A stretch of 33,939 nt of DNA from Lachnospiraceae bacterium. Its GTDB lineage: Bacteria; Bacillota; Clostridia; Lachnospirales; Lachnospiraceae. Under the pieces are notes generated by a model, which was not told the DNA's origin, searched no databases, and saw only the letters and a program-made list of their open reading frames with translations. Location of the stretch: the NCBI GenBank assembly GCA_022792885.1, contig JAAWBX010000016.1:1-33939 (forward strand), given 5' to 3'. The position numbers and the translations under genes are program-made. Below are positions 8,064-15,378 of this stretch, one piece after another; within the stretch, counting starts at the first letter, position 1; each line of letters begins with the position of its first letter.

Positions 8064-8845
8064 TAACACGGACCCGGTATTTGTTTTTTGATATTGACGG
8101 TACGATCGCCAGACACTATGAGCCGATTCCCGAGAGGGTGGCGCGGGCGATTGGGAAATGCCGCGCTGCGGGGCATAAGGCGTTTTTGTGTACGGCCAGG
8201 ACCTGGTGCGATCTTCACCCGGCGCTTTTTGAGCCCGGGTTTGACGGGGTGATCGCGGGGGCCGGCGCGCAGGTGGTCGTGGAAGGGGAGGAAATTTTTC
8301 ATCGGTATCTTCCGGAAGATTTGCTGGCCCGGACGGTGGAAGAGATCCGCTCGCATGCGTTTTCCGGCGTTTTGGAAGGAACGTATCAGATCTATCTGGT
8401 CCCGGGGGACGTGCCGCTGACCGCGGATTTTCCGGTCCTTTCGGAGAAGACGCCGGTGACGGCAGAACTTCGGATTGAGAAATTTACGATACATACGAAT
8501 GATTCCGAACATATTCGCCGGGTTTTGGCGGCGCTGCCCTGCCTGAAGGAATGGTATGACGTGTATCCGAACAACGAAGGTTCTCTGGTAGAATTTGTCG
8601 GCAAAGGGATCACGAAGGAAAGCGGAATGAGCCGGGTCCTGTCTTATTATCGCGCGTCGAGAGAGGACAGCGTGGCGTTCGGCGACAGCCGAAACGACCT
8701 GGGCGCGCTTTCTTACGCCGGTTTCGGGGTGGCTATGGGGAACGCGCCGGAAAAGGTCAGGCAGGCGGCCGATTATGTGACGGGAACATTTGAGGAGGAC
8801 GGAGTGGCTCTGGCATTGGAGCGGCTCGGATTTTGCGGCCTGTAA
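8060..8845 (+). CDS. HAD-superfamily phosphatase, Cof type
   Basis: This 261-residue protein has the HAD phosphatase motifs: FDIDGT with nucleophile Asp11 and general acid Asp13, a C2-type cap in the middle, the Lys of GKGITKESGM, and motif IV VAFGDSRNDLGALSYAG near the end. Cof-type enzymes hydrolyse small phosphorylated metabolites such as sugar phosphates, in the cytoplasm. It starts at GTG 8060, overlapping the EamA stop (GTGA), so the two are probably coupled. In this operon it may dephosphorylate a dead-end or toxic sugar phosphate; that role is inferred. Confidence 0.88.
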   Translation: MITRTRYLFFDIDGTIARHYEPIPERVARAIGKCRAAGHKAFLCTARTWCDLHPALFEPGFDGVIAGAGAQVVVEGEEIFHRYLPEDLLARTVEEIRSHAFSGVLEGTYQIYLVPGDVPLTADFPVLSEKTPVTAELRIEKFTIHTNDSEHIRRVLAALPCLKEWYDVYPNNEGSLVEFVGKGITKESGMSRVLSYYRASREDSVAFGDSRNDLGALSYAGFGVAMGNAPEKVRQAADYVTGTFEEDGVALALERLGFCGL

Positions 8846-8867
8846 AGGCAGAAAAGGAGGTCAGGTC

Positions 8868-9701
8868 ATGCCGCGTTTACGGAGAGAGCAGTTGGCGGGA
8901 ATGGGGATTCATTATATGTACCATTCGCTGGATTATTTTCTGGACTGCCAGGAAGAACTGGGGTTTAAGACCATTGAGATGTGGTGCGGGGTCCCGCATT
9001 TTCTTCTGGATGATTACGGATATCAGGATACGTCCGAATTGAAGAAGAAGGTGGAGGACCACGGTTTGAAGATCGGCGTTTTCACGCCGGAGTGCGCGAT
9101 GTACAATTATCTGATCTGCGCGCATGATCCGATAGCGCAGAAACACGCGCTGGGATATTACACGAACGGCATTAAGGCGGCCGGGGAGGTCGGGGCGAAA
9201 GTAATGCTGACGAATTGCTGCGGCGGGGACTGGAACGAAGATCCGGAACGGACGTTTGAGCGGGCGGTTTCGGTCCTGAAAAAACTGGCGCCGATCGCGG
9301 CGGACAACGACGTGACGCTGGCGGTGGAAACGGTGCGTCCGGAGGAATCCCGCATGATTATCACGCTGCCTCAGTTAAAAAGGCTTCTGGAAGCGGTGGA
9401 TCATCCGAATGTGAAGGCGGCGCTGGATCTGACGGCCGTGGGAGTGGCCGGCGAGACGGTGAAGCAGTGGTTTGAAACGCTGGGAAGCGACATCCGGCAT
9501 ACGCATTTCGGCGACGGCCGGCCCTACGGGCACCTGGTATGGGGCGACGGGCTGCATCCGCTGGCGGATTATATTCAGATCATGAACGATTATCATTATG
9601 AGGGATATCTGGGCCAGGAGATCACGGACGGCCGGTATTTCGCGGATCCGAAGGAAGCGGACCGAAGGAATATCGCGGCTTTTGAACCGTTTTTTGTATA
9701 G
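8868..9701 (+). CDS. sugar-phosphate isomerase/epimerase, TIM barrel (copy 1 of 4)
   Basis: This 277-residue protein is a xylose-isomerase-like TIM barrel (AP_endonuc_2 family), the group that holds ketose 3-epimerases and inosose isomerase. The expected divalent-metal ligands are all there by alignment with its three neighbours: Glu154 (LAVETV), Asp187 (AALDLT), His213 (HTHFGDG) and Glu251 (GQEIT). The start is ATG 8868, with GGAGG about eight bases upstream; the longer frame overlaps the HAD gene. The opening LDYFLDCQEELG is shared with copy 2, marking tandem duplication. The substrate is unknown, probably a sugar or sugar acid brought in by the TRAP system. Confidence 0.88.
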   Translation: MPRLRREQLAGMGIHYMYHSLDYFLDCQEELGFKTIEMWCGVPHFLLDDYGYQDTSELKKKVEDHGLKIGVFTPECAMYNYLICAHDPIAQKHALGYYTNGIKAAGEVGAKVMLTNCCGGDWNEDPERTFERAVSVLKKLAPIAADNDVTLAVETVRPEESRMIITLPQLKRLLEAVDHPNVKAALDLTAVGVAGETVKQWFETLGSDIRHTHFGDGRPYGHLVWGDGLHPLADYIQIMNDYHYEGYLGQEITDGRYFADPKEADRRNIAAFEPFFV

Positions 9702-9713
9702 GAGGCGTCGGGG

Positions 9714-10553
9714 ATGAAATTGATTGATATCAACCGGATTTCGGTTTTAAATATTCATTACGGGAACTATACGCTGGATTATTTTCTGGACTGTCAGGAA
9801 AAACTGGGCGTGAAGAACGTAGAACTCTTAGGCGCGCATCAGGGGCTGTGGATGGATCATCAGGGGTATGAGGATCCCGCGCCGATTCGGAAGAAGCTGG
9901 AGGCGCACGGTTTAAAATGCCCCGTGTTCACACCGGAAAACTGCTGCTACGGGTATCAGTTTGCCGCGAAGGAGCCGGAGCTGCGGGAGCGGTGTTTCCG
10001 GTTCTTTTCCAACGGGATCCGCTTCGGCGCCGAGCTGGGCGCGCATATCCTGGAGGCCAATTCCGGATGGGGTTACTGGAACGAGCCGGAGGAGGAAGGT
10101 TTCAAGCGTTCGGTGGAAATGCATCAGCGTCTGAGCGAGGTGGCGAAAGAATACGGCATGCAGATTGCCTGCGAATCGCTGCGCCCGCAGGAGTCCTTGA
10201 TCGGGTGGCGTCTGGACCAGGTGAAACATTTGTTTGATGAGGTGAATCATCCGAATTTTAAGGTTATGATCGATCTGACGGCCATGTCCGTGGCCGGAGA
10301 AACGATTCAGGATTGGTTCGACGCGTTTGGAGCGGAGAATATTATCCACAGCCATTTCCAGGACTGCAATCCTTACGGGCATCTGATCTGGGGCGACGGG
10401 AACCGGAATCTGGCGGCCGATCTGAAGGCGATGCTGGATAACGGCTATCAGGGGTTGTTCAGCCAGGAACTGACGGACCGGAGTTACTATGCGGATCCGT
10501 TCTTCTGGGATAAACGCAATATGCAGAATCTGCGGATGTATATGGGGGAGTAA
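9714..10553 (+). CDS. sugar-phosphate isomerase/epimerase, TIM barrel (copy 2 of 4)
   Basis: This 279-residue paralogue is closest to copy 1, sharing LDYFLDCQEKLGVKNVEL and the YGHLIWGDG loop. The metal ligands are kept: Glu154 (ACESLRP), Asp187 (VMIDLT), His214 (HSHFQDC) and Glu252 (SQELT). It begins 12 bases after copy 1 behind AGGAGG. Conservation of the site argues for an active enzyme, but whether it acts on the same substrate as copy 1 or on the next intermediate cannot be read here. Confidence 0.88.
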   Translation: MKLIDINRISVLNIHYGNYTLDYFLDCQEKLGVKNVELLGAHQGLWMDHQGYEDPAPIRKKLEAHGLKCPVFTPENCCYGYQFAAKEPELRERCFRFFSNGIRFGAELGAHILEANSGWGYWNEPEEEGFKRSVEMHQRLSEVAKEYGMQIACESLRPQESLIGWRLDQVKHLFDEVNHPNFKVMIDLTAMSVAGETIQDWFDAFGAENIIHSHFQDCNPYGHLIWGDGNRNLAADLKAMLDNGYQGLFSQELTDRSYYADPFFWDKRNMQNLRMYMGE

Positions 10554-10556
10554 GGG

Positions 10557-11405
10557 ATGTCGAAATTGTATATGAATCAACTGGCTGTGACCAATATGGT
10601 CTACATGCGGTTTTCTTTTGACTATTTCCTGGATTCCTGCGACCGGCTGGGGGTCCATAAACTGGAACTGTACGGATGCAGCCCGCATTATCATTTTTAT
10701 GACAGCGAGGAGGATCCGACGCCGGCGATGGCAAAGAAGCTGAGAGAGAGAGGGTTTCGCGTGGTGTCTTTGATGCCGGAGGAGAATACCTACGCGATCA
10801 ATATCGCCGCGCCGGAAGCGAATATCCGCAATAAGACCGTGGAGCAGTACAAGCGTTTTATCGAGGCGGCCGTGGAGTTCGAGTGCCCGCAGATGCTTCT
10901 GTGCCCGGGCAGGCCCTACTGGGACCGGCCGTTTTCGGAAGGTTATAAGTGGGGGAAGGATTCCGTGGAGCGTCTGACGAGGCACGCGGAGAAATACGGC
11001 GTCACATTGATGTATGAGAATCTAAACGCCAGGGAATCCAGGCTGGCCACGAACTGCGAGGACCAGTTCCGGGTGGTGAAGGAGATTGATTCGCCGAATT
11101 TGAAATGCTGCATCGACACCGTGCCGGTGGCCTGCGCGGGCGAAAAGCTGGAGCGGTATTTTGAGGTGATGGGGGATAAGATCGGCCATATTCATTTGAA
11201 CGACGGCGCGCCGTTCGGCCATATGAAGTGGGGGGACGGAACGCAGGATCTGGACGAGCATCTGAACGCCCTGCGCAAATACAACTATGCGGGGACGATC
11301 ACGCTGGAAATGGCGAACGGTGCTTATCAGTTGGATCCGGAGCCGCATTACCGGGCGGATATCGAAACGCTGCGTCAGCATCTGGACGGAGGTGAGCTGG
11401 AATGA
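10557..11405 (+). CDS. sugar-phosphate isomerase/epimerase, TIM barrel (copy 3 of 4)
   Basis: This 282-residue paralogue keeps the metal site at Glu154 (MYENLNA), Asp187 (CCIDTVP), His213 (HIHLNDG) and Glu251 (TLEMANG). Its pocket differs from copies 1 and 2: CSPHYHFYDSEED replaces the GVPHF and AHQGL segments, and LLCPGRPYWDRPF lies at the fourth strand. That fits a different substrate or stereochemistry. It starts three bases after copy 2 stops, and its own stop overlaps the start of copy 4 by four bases. Confidence 0.88.
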   Translation: MSKLYMNQLAVTNMVYMRFSFDYFLDSCDRLGVHKLELYGCSPHYHFYDSEEDPTPAMAKKLRERGFRVVSLMPEENTYAINIAAPEANIRNKTVEQYKRFIEAAVEFECPQMLLCPGRPYWDRPFSEGYKWGKDSVERLTRHAEKYGVTLMYENLNARESRLATNCEDQFRVVKEIDSPNLKCCIDTVPVACAGEKLERYFEVMGDKIGHIHLNDGAPFGHMKWGDGTQDLDEHLNALRKYNYAGTITLEMANGAYQLDPEPHYRADIETLRQHLDGGELE

Positions 11406-12256
11406 AACGGGCATTGAGAAAAGAGGATGTAAGCGTCGTAACCGCGCCTTATCTGCATCATACGCTGGAATTCGCGCTGGATTCGATCGCTGCGAACGGT
11501 TTTACCCAGGTGGAGCTCTGGGGCGCGTCCCCGCATTTTTGCTGGGATGATTATACGAAGAGCGAGCGGGTCTTCCGCATTCAGGAGATCCGGCGCATGA
11601 TGAAGGAACGGGGGCTTCGCATGTCGGTGTTCCACCCGGAACAGGTGCGCCAGTATCCGATCAATATTGCCTCTCCGGACGCGTATCTCAGAGAGAAGAG
11701 CCTGCGGGTGATGAAGGATTATCTGGAGGATACGATTGCTTTCGGTACGGACCGCATGATTCTGGCGCCCGGCTGGCCTTTTGTGGATTCGTTTTGCGAG
11801 GCGGATACCGGGCGGGCGATCGAATCGGTCGGGATCTTAACGCGCCGGGCGAAAGAACTGGGCGTCACTTTATATATGGAAGAAATGGGAGCCACCAGCA
11901 CGCTGTTCGTGAAAGATCTGGCCGGGCTGGCGAAGATCGTGAAGGGCGTGGGCGAACCGAACCTGAAAGCCTGCCTGGACGTCGTTATGATGGCGCAGAA
12001 TCGGGAGAGCGCGGCGGAGTATGCAGAGACCTTCGGTGAGATCGGTCATATTCATCTGGCGGACTGCGAAAAAGGCGGATATACGGCGCTGGGAGACGGG
12101 GAGCTCGACCTGACCGCTCTTCTGGCGGAACTGGACGGGATGAATTACGCCGGGAGCGTTTCTTTGTACCTGCCGGGGGCCGGGCATTATCAGGATCCGG
12201 ATCGTTCGGTGCGGCGGTCGGCGATGTGGCTGGAAAAAGAAGGAACGAATCGATAG
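11402..12256 (+). CDS. isomerase/epimerase-like TIM barrel lacking the last metal ligand (copy 4 of 4)
   Basis: This 284-residue paralogue is closest to copy 3 (shared ELWGASPHF/ELYGCSPHY, PINIASPDA/AINIAAPEA, APGWPF/CPGRPY). Three metal ligands remain: Glu160 (YMEEMGA), Asp193 (ACLDVVM) and His218 (HIHLADC). The fourth is changed: the strand reads SVSLYLPGAG, with Tyr256 where the other copies have Glu. In the family that Glu binds the metal and helps move the proton, so this copy is either inactive, regulatory or uses altered chemistry. It starts within the stop of copy 3 (ATGA) behind GGAGGTGAG and ends the operon with TAG. No hairpin terminator was seen in the 65 bases before the convergent Fic gene. 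Confidence 0.87.
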   Translation: MKRALRKEDVSVVTAPYLHHTLEFALDSIAANGFTQVELWGASPHFCWDDYTKSERVFRIQEIRRMMKERGLRMSVFHPEQVRQYPINIASPDAYLREKSLRVMKDYLEDTIAFGTDRMILAPGWPFVDSFCEADTGRAIESVGILTRRAKELGVTLYMEEMGATSTLFVKDLAGLAKIVKGVGEPNLKACLDVVMMAQNRESAAEYAETFGEIGHIHLADCEKGGYTALGDGELDLTALLAELDGMNYAGSVSLYLPGAGHYQDPDRSVRRSAMWLEKEGTNR

Positions 12257-12321
12257 CGTTATGCTGCGATGAATATGAGGGAGCAGATGTTAAAACGAGA
12301 AGTGCGATTGTGAAAACGGGA

Positions 12322-12903
12322 TTATCTTCCGTCCGGTTTCACCAGGCATTTTCGGAACACCTGCTCCATTTTTTTATAGCGGCAGAGGAATGAATCGATG
12401 CTGGCTTTTAAAAGTTCCTCCTCCTCGGTTCGTGAAAACAGGATCTTATAGTTATGGTACAGAGCGAGTTCACGGATAAACTCTCTCTGAGAACGGCCGT
12501 TGCCTTCCCGAAACGGGTGCAGGGCGTTGATCTCTGAGAAGTACCAGGCGAGTTTTGCGGGAAATTCTTCCTGGGAGAGTCCTTTGAGGTAATGCTCGGC
12601 TTTTAATTTGCGGAAAATATTGTCGGCCTGTGTCTGAATGAACGGTACCCGGCAGAACATATTCCCCTTCGCGATATCGACGGTCCGGATTTTTCCGGCC
12701 CAGTCGTAGAGATCCTGAAAAAGATATCCGTGAATTTTTTGCAGGTGCGCGAAATCGAAGCCGCCCTTCGCGGGACGTTCGATCAGATCAAAAACGCGCA
12801 GATTCACCAGTTTTTTTTCGGCGTCGCGGAGACGGTTTTTATCCCGGATATGTAATTTGTTGATGAGAACGTCTGTGTCCGGATAGCAATAGACAGGATC
12901 CAT
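12322..12903 (-). CDS. Fic-domain AMP-transferase toxin
   Basis: This 193-residue protein is a Fic/Doc-superfamily enzyme. The active-site loop is HPFREGNGR (His129-Arg137), with all residues for ATP binding and AMP transfer. LYDWAGKIRTVDIAKGN, the substrate-binding flap region, lies at 65-81. Bacterial Fic toxins of this size use ATP to AMPylate targets such as DNA gyrase or topoisomerase IV. The ATG at 12903 directly follows the antitoxin stop, and its ribosome binding site (GGAGG) lies inside the antitoxin's last codons, so toxin translation depends on the antitoxin frame. The preceding small protein supplies the inhibitory helix, making this a class I Fic system. Confidence 0.93.
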   Translation of the reverse strand: MDPVYCYPDTDVLINKLHIRDKNRLRDAEKKLVNLRVFDLIERPAKGGFDFAHLQKIHGYLFQDLYDWAGKIRTVDIAKGNMFCRVPFIQTQADNIFRKLKAEHYLKGLSQEEFPAKLAWYFSEINALHPFREGNGRSQREFIRELALYHNYKILFSRTEEEELLKASIDSFLCRYKKMEQVFRKCLVKPDGR

Positions 12904-13110
12904 TTATACCTCCGATAATTCCTGAATCAGGACGGCGCAAAGTTCTTTTCGTACGTCTTTAGACGCATCCTGATAGTTTTCTAACAGAGAAACTTCTTGT
13001 TCGTTGAGCGGCATATGCTCCATGGCCATGGTTGTGCATACTTCGGAAATCATCTCTTGTTTTGTGTAGGCTTTGGCCGGGAGCCGTGCGGAAACGGTCT
13101 GTTTTGTCAT
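12904..13110 (-). CDS. small Fic antitoxin (VbhA-like)
   Basis: This 68-residue protein starts at ATG 13110, eight or so bases after AAGGAGG; longer forms lack this site and run through the promoter. Class I Fic antitoxins carry an inhibitory helix with motif (S/T)xxxE followed by Gly or Asn, whose Glu blocks the ATP gamma-phosphate site. Here TMAMEH fits, with Thr27 and Glu31, but His32 takes the place of Gly/Asn. MEHMPLNEQE after it fits the usual continuation of VbhA-type antitoxins. It is co-transcribed with the toxin from the promoter at 13132-13160. Confidence 0.82.
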   Translation of the reverse strand: MTKQTVSARLPAKAYTKQEMISEVCTTMAMEHMPLNEQEVSLLENYQDASKDVRKELCAVLIQELSEV

Positions 13111-13131
13111 GGGACGCCTCCTTTTTGTTTT

Positions 13132-13160
13132 ATTATAGGGGAATTTGGTAAGGGAATCAA
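13132..13160 (-). promoter_or_regulatory. predicted promoter of the Fic module
   Basis: On the minus strand, TTGATT (13155-13160) and TATAAT (13132-13137) are separated by 17 bp, about 22 bases before the antitoxin start. It is a near-consensus promoter. Confidence 0.7.
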
Positions 13161-13249
13161 CAAAAAAGTAGGCGGGGCGTTTATGAGACACGTTTAAACG
13201 TTCATTTTTCTGGCGTATGGACATAAGGTAAAAGAAAAGGTTTCTTCTT

Positions 13250-14383
13250 ATGCAGATTTATGTGGTGAAAACGGGAGATACGGTTTACAGGCTCGCCTCT
13301 GCTTACGGGGTGACGGCGGAAAGCATTATTGAAACAAATCAGATCGCATACCCTTACCGCCTGGTCGTTGGCCAGGCCCTTCTGATTCCGGGAGAGGACC
13401 GGGCGCCAAAACGGGGAATCTTAAGCGGAGGGTATGCCTACCCTTTTATCCGGCCGGAACTTTTGGAGGAAACTTTGCCTTATTTGAGCCGTCTTCTGGT
13501 GTTTTCGTATGGTTTTACGGAGGAGGGGAGGCTTCTGGCCCCCGAATTGCCGGATGCCTGGATGATACAGGCGGCGAAGGAGGCCCGTGCGGAGGCGTTT
13601 TTGACTCTGACGCCTTTTGGGGCTGACGGAAATTTTAACAATCAGTTGATTCACCGGATGCTGATTGAGCCGAAGGCCAGGGAGCAGCTGATCTCGGAAC
13701 TGCTCTGGACGGTGGAGCAGAAGGGTTTTCGCGGGGTGGACGTAGATTTTGAATTTATTCTGGCGCAGGATCGGGTGCTTTTCGCCGATTTTGTGAGGGA
13801 TCTGCGAAATCGAATGGCGGAACGCGGATATCAGGTCAGCGTAGCTTTGGTGCCGAAGACGTCGGCATCCCAGCGCGGCGCTTTGTATGAAGGCAAAGAT
13901 TACCGTCTTTTAGGGGCGGCGGCGGATCAGGCTCTTCTTATGACTTATGAATGGGGATATACCTATGGACCGCCGATGGCAGTGGCGCCCCTTCCTCAGG
14001 TGCGCCGGGTGGTATCGTATGCGGTGACGGAGATTCCCTCCGAAAAGCTTCTCCTTGGGATCCCGAATTATGGATACGACTGGCCGCTGCCCTACGTGCG
14101 GGGGACCACCGAGGCGAGAACGATCGGGAATGAGGAGGCGATTCAGATCGCCTTGACGGAGGGGGCGGAAATTTCTTATGATGAGACCGCAAAGGCCCCG
14201 TATTTTTATTATCAGGACGACGGAATCTCCCATGTGGTTTGGTTTGAGGATGTGCGCAGTATCCAGGCCAAATTCGAACTTCTCTCGGAATTCGGTTTGG
14301 CGGGCGCCTGTTATTGGCAGCTTATGCGGCCTTTTCGGGCAAATTGGCGGCTTCTTGCGGATGAATTTTGGGTGGAGAGGTAA
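13250..14383 (+). CDS. LysM-GH18 glycosidase, spore cortex/peptidoglycan type
   Basis: This 377-residue protein joins one LysM peptidoglycan-binding repeat (residues 1-48, IYVVKTGDTVYRLA to QALLIPG) to a GH18 TIM barrel (about 57-375). The catalytic strand reads GVDVDFE, giving the DxDxE signature with Asp164, Asp166 and acid Glu168. This LysM-plus-GH18 layout matches the YaaH/SleL group, N-acetylglucosaminidases linked to spore cortex breakdown. There is no signal peptide, which is usual for that group because the proteins are laid down in the coat from the mother cell. Only one LysM is present, where YaaH-like members often have two. It is transcribed alone, ending at the hairpin at 14397-14430. 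Confidence 0.88.
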   Translation: MQIYVVKTGDTVYRLASAYGVTAESIIETNQIAYPYRLVVGQALLIPGEDRAPKRGILSGGYAYPFIRPELLEETLPYLSRLLVFSYGFTEEGRLLAPELPDAWMIQAAKEARAEAFLTLTPFGADGNFNNQLIHRMLIEPKAREQLISELLWTVEQKGFRGVDVDFEFILAQDRVLFADFVRDLRNRMAERGYQVSVALVPKTSASQRGALYEGKDYRLLGAAADQALLMTYEWGYTYGPPMAVAPLPQVRRVVSYAVTEIPSEKLLLGIPNYGYDWPLPYVRGTTEARTIGNEEAIQIALTEGAEISYDETAKAPYFYYQDDGISHVVWFEDVRSIQAKFELLSEFGLAGACYWQLMRPFRANWRLLADEFWVER

Positions 14384-14396
14384 AGCGGGGAAGTGT

Positions 14397-14430
14397 TCCG
14401 GGAGAACGGCGGTCCCGGATAAATTTTTTT
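14397..14430 (+). terminator. rho-independent terminator after the GH18 gene
   Basis: A 7-bp stem (TCCGGGA at 14397-14403, TCCCGGA at 14413-14419) is followed by a run of seven T (14424-14430). It ends only ten bases before the -35 box of the MerR promoter. Confidence 0.7.
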
Positions 14431-14439
14431 AAAAAAGTA

Positions 14440-14470
14440 TTGACTCTTACGTTGCGTCATGGTTTATATT
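14440..14470 (+). promoter_or_regulatory. MerR-type promoter with 19-bp spacer
   Basis: TTGACT (14440-14445) and TATATT (14465-14470) are 19 bp apart, too far for normal RNA polymerase contact. The spacer holds an imperfect dyad around TTACG-TTG-CGTCA. Long spacers are the hallmark of promoters that MerR-family activators untwist. It lies directly upstream of the MerR gene, so self-activation is expected. Confidence 0.75.
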
Positions 14471-14515
14471 GATATTGTCGTTTGACGAATAACGGCACAC
14501 GGGGAGGAAACACCG

Positions 14516-15241
14516 ATGATGACGGTACATGAAGTCGCAAAACTTGCCGGGGTGAGTATACGCACTCTGCAATATTATGACAAGATCGGTCTTCTGCATC
14601 CGGCAGAATATACCGGGGCCGGGTACAGGCTGTATGACGATACGGACCTGGAACGCCTGCAGCAGATCTTGCTGTTTCGGGAATTGGAGTTTCCGTTAAA
14701 GGACATTCAAAAGATTATCAAAAGTCCCGACTTCGACAGGAACCGGGCGTTGGAACAACAAATCGCCCTGCTTACGCTGAAGAAGGAACGTTTGGAGAAA
14801 TTGATTGACCTGGCCCGTGAAATACAGACAACGGGAGGGAATCATATGGATTTTTCGGCATTTGATACGAGTAAAATGGAGGAGTATGCGGCACGGGCTA
14901 AGGCGTCCTGGGGGGATACGCCGGAATATAAAGAGTTTTTGAAAAAGTCTGAAGGGCGCTCGAGTGAGGAGGAAGAGGCGATAGGACGCCGGATGATGTC
15001 GATATTTGCGGAGTTCGGGGAGATCCGGCATACCGATCCGGCATCCGGCGAAGCACAGGCGCTGGTGAAGAAATTACAGGATTTTATCACGGAACATTTT
15101 TACTGCTGTTCCGATGAAATTCTCTCCGGCCTCGGAGCGATGTATGCGGGAGGAGGCGATTTTACCGCGAATATAGACAAAGCCGGGGGAGAAGGAACGG
15201 CCGCGTTTGCGGATCGGGCCATCCGGATTTATTGCATATAA
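14516..15241 (+). CDS. MerR-family regulator with TipAS ligand domain
   Basis: This 241-residue protein has a MerR DNA-binding domain at residues 1-70 (VHEVAKLAGVSIRTLQYYDKIGLL and YRLYDDTDLERLQQILLFRELEF), a dimerisation coiled coil to about 105, and a C-terminal TipAS-like domain (about 115-240). That second domain is the antibiotic-recognition fold of TipA/Mta-type regulators, which bind varied drugs and then activate transcription. The promoter directly upstream has the matching 19-bp spacer. No efflux gene is next in line; a terminator follows, so the regulon probably lies elsewhere or is only itself. The ATG at 14516 follows GGGGAGGAAA; a second ATG follows it directly. Confidence 0.88.
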   Translation: MMTVHEVAKLAGVSIRTLQYYDKIGLLHPAEYTGAGYRLYDDTDLERLQQILLFRELEFPLKDIQKIIKSPDFDRNRALEQQIALLTLKKERLEKLIDLAREIQTTGGNHMDFSAFDTSKMEEYAARAKASWGDTPEYKEFLKKSEGRSSEEEEAIGRRMMSIFAEFGEIRHTDPASGEAQALVKKLQDFITEHFYCCSDEILSGLGAMYAGGGDFTANIDKAGGEGTAAFADRAIRIYCI

Positions 15242-15258
15242 TTCCTTGATTAAGAGGT

Positions 15259-15287
15259 GCCCGTCGTCCTGCTGACGGGCGCTTTTT
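15259..15287 (+). terminator. rho-independent terminator after the MerR gene
   Basis: A perfect 7-bp GC-rich stem (GCCCGTC at 15259-15265, GACGGGC at 15274-15280) is followed by GC and five T (15283-15287). Confidence 0.85.
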
Positions 15288-15290
15288 ACG

Positions 15291-15318
15291 TTGACAAAAC
15301 GTTCGATTTTCTTATGAT
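15291..15318 (+). promoter_or_regulatory. predicted promoter of the VOC-GH13 fusion gene
   Basis: A consensus TTGACA (15291-15296) and TATGAT (15313-15318) are 16 bp apart, placed right after the MerR terminator and about 60 bases before the fusion gene's ATG. Confidence 0.65.
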
Positions 15319-15378
15319 ATAAATAGGCGGCGGTATGACCGGTACATAAAAATTTCCGTTTTTTGGAGGTAAAAGTTA

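Noticed and set aside
9912-10985. 357-codon minus-strand open frame across isomerase copies 2 and 3
   Set aside because: Spans two real genes and their junction; no start signal or motif.
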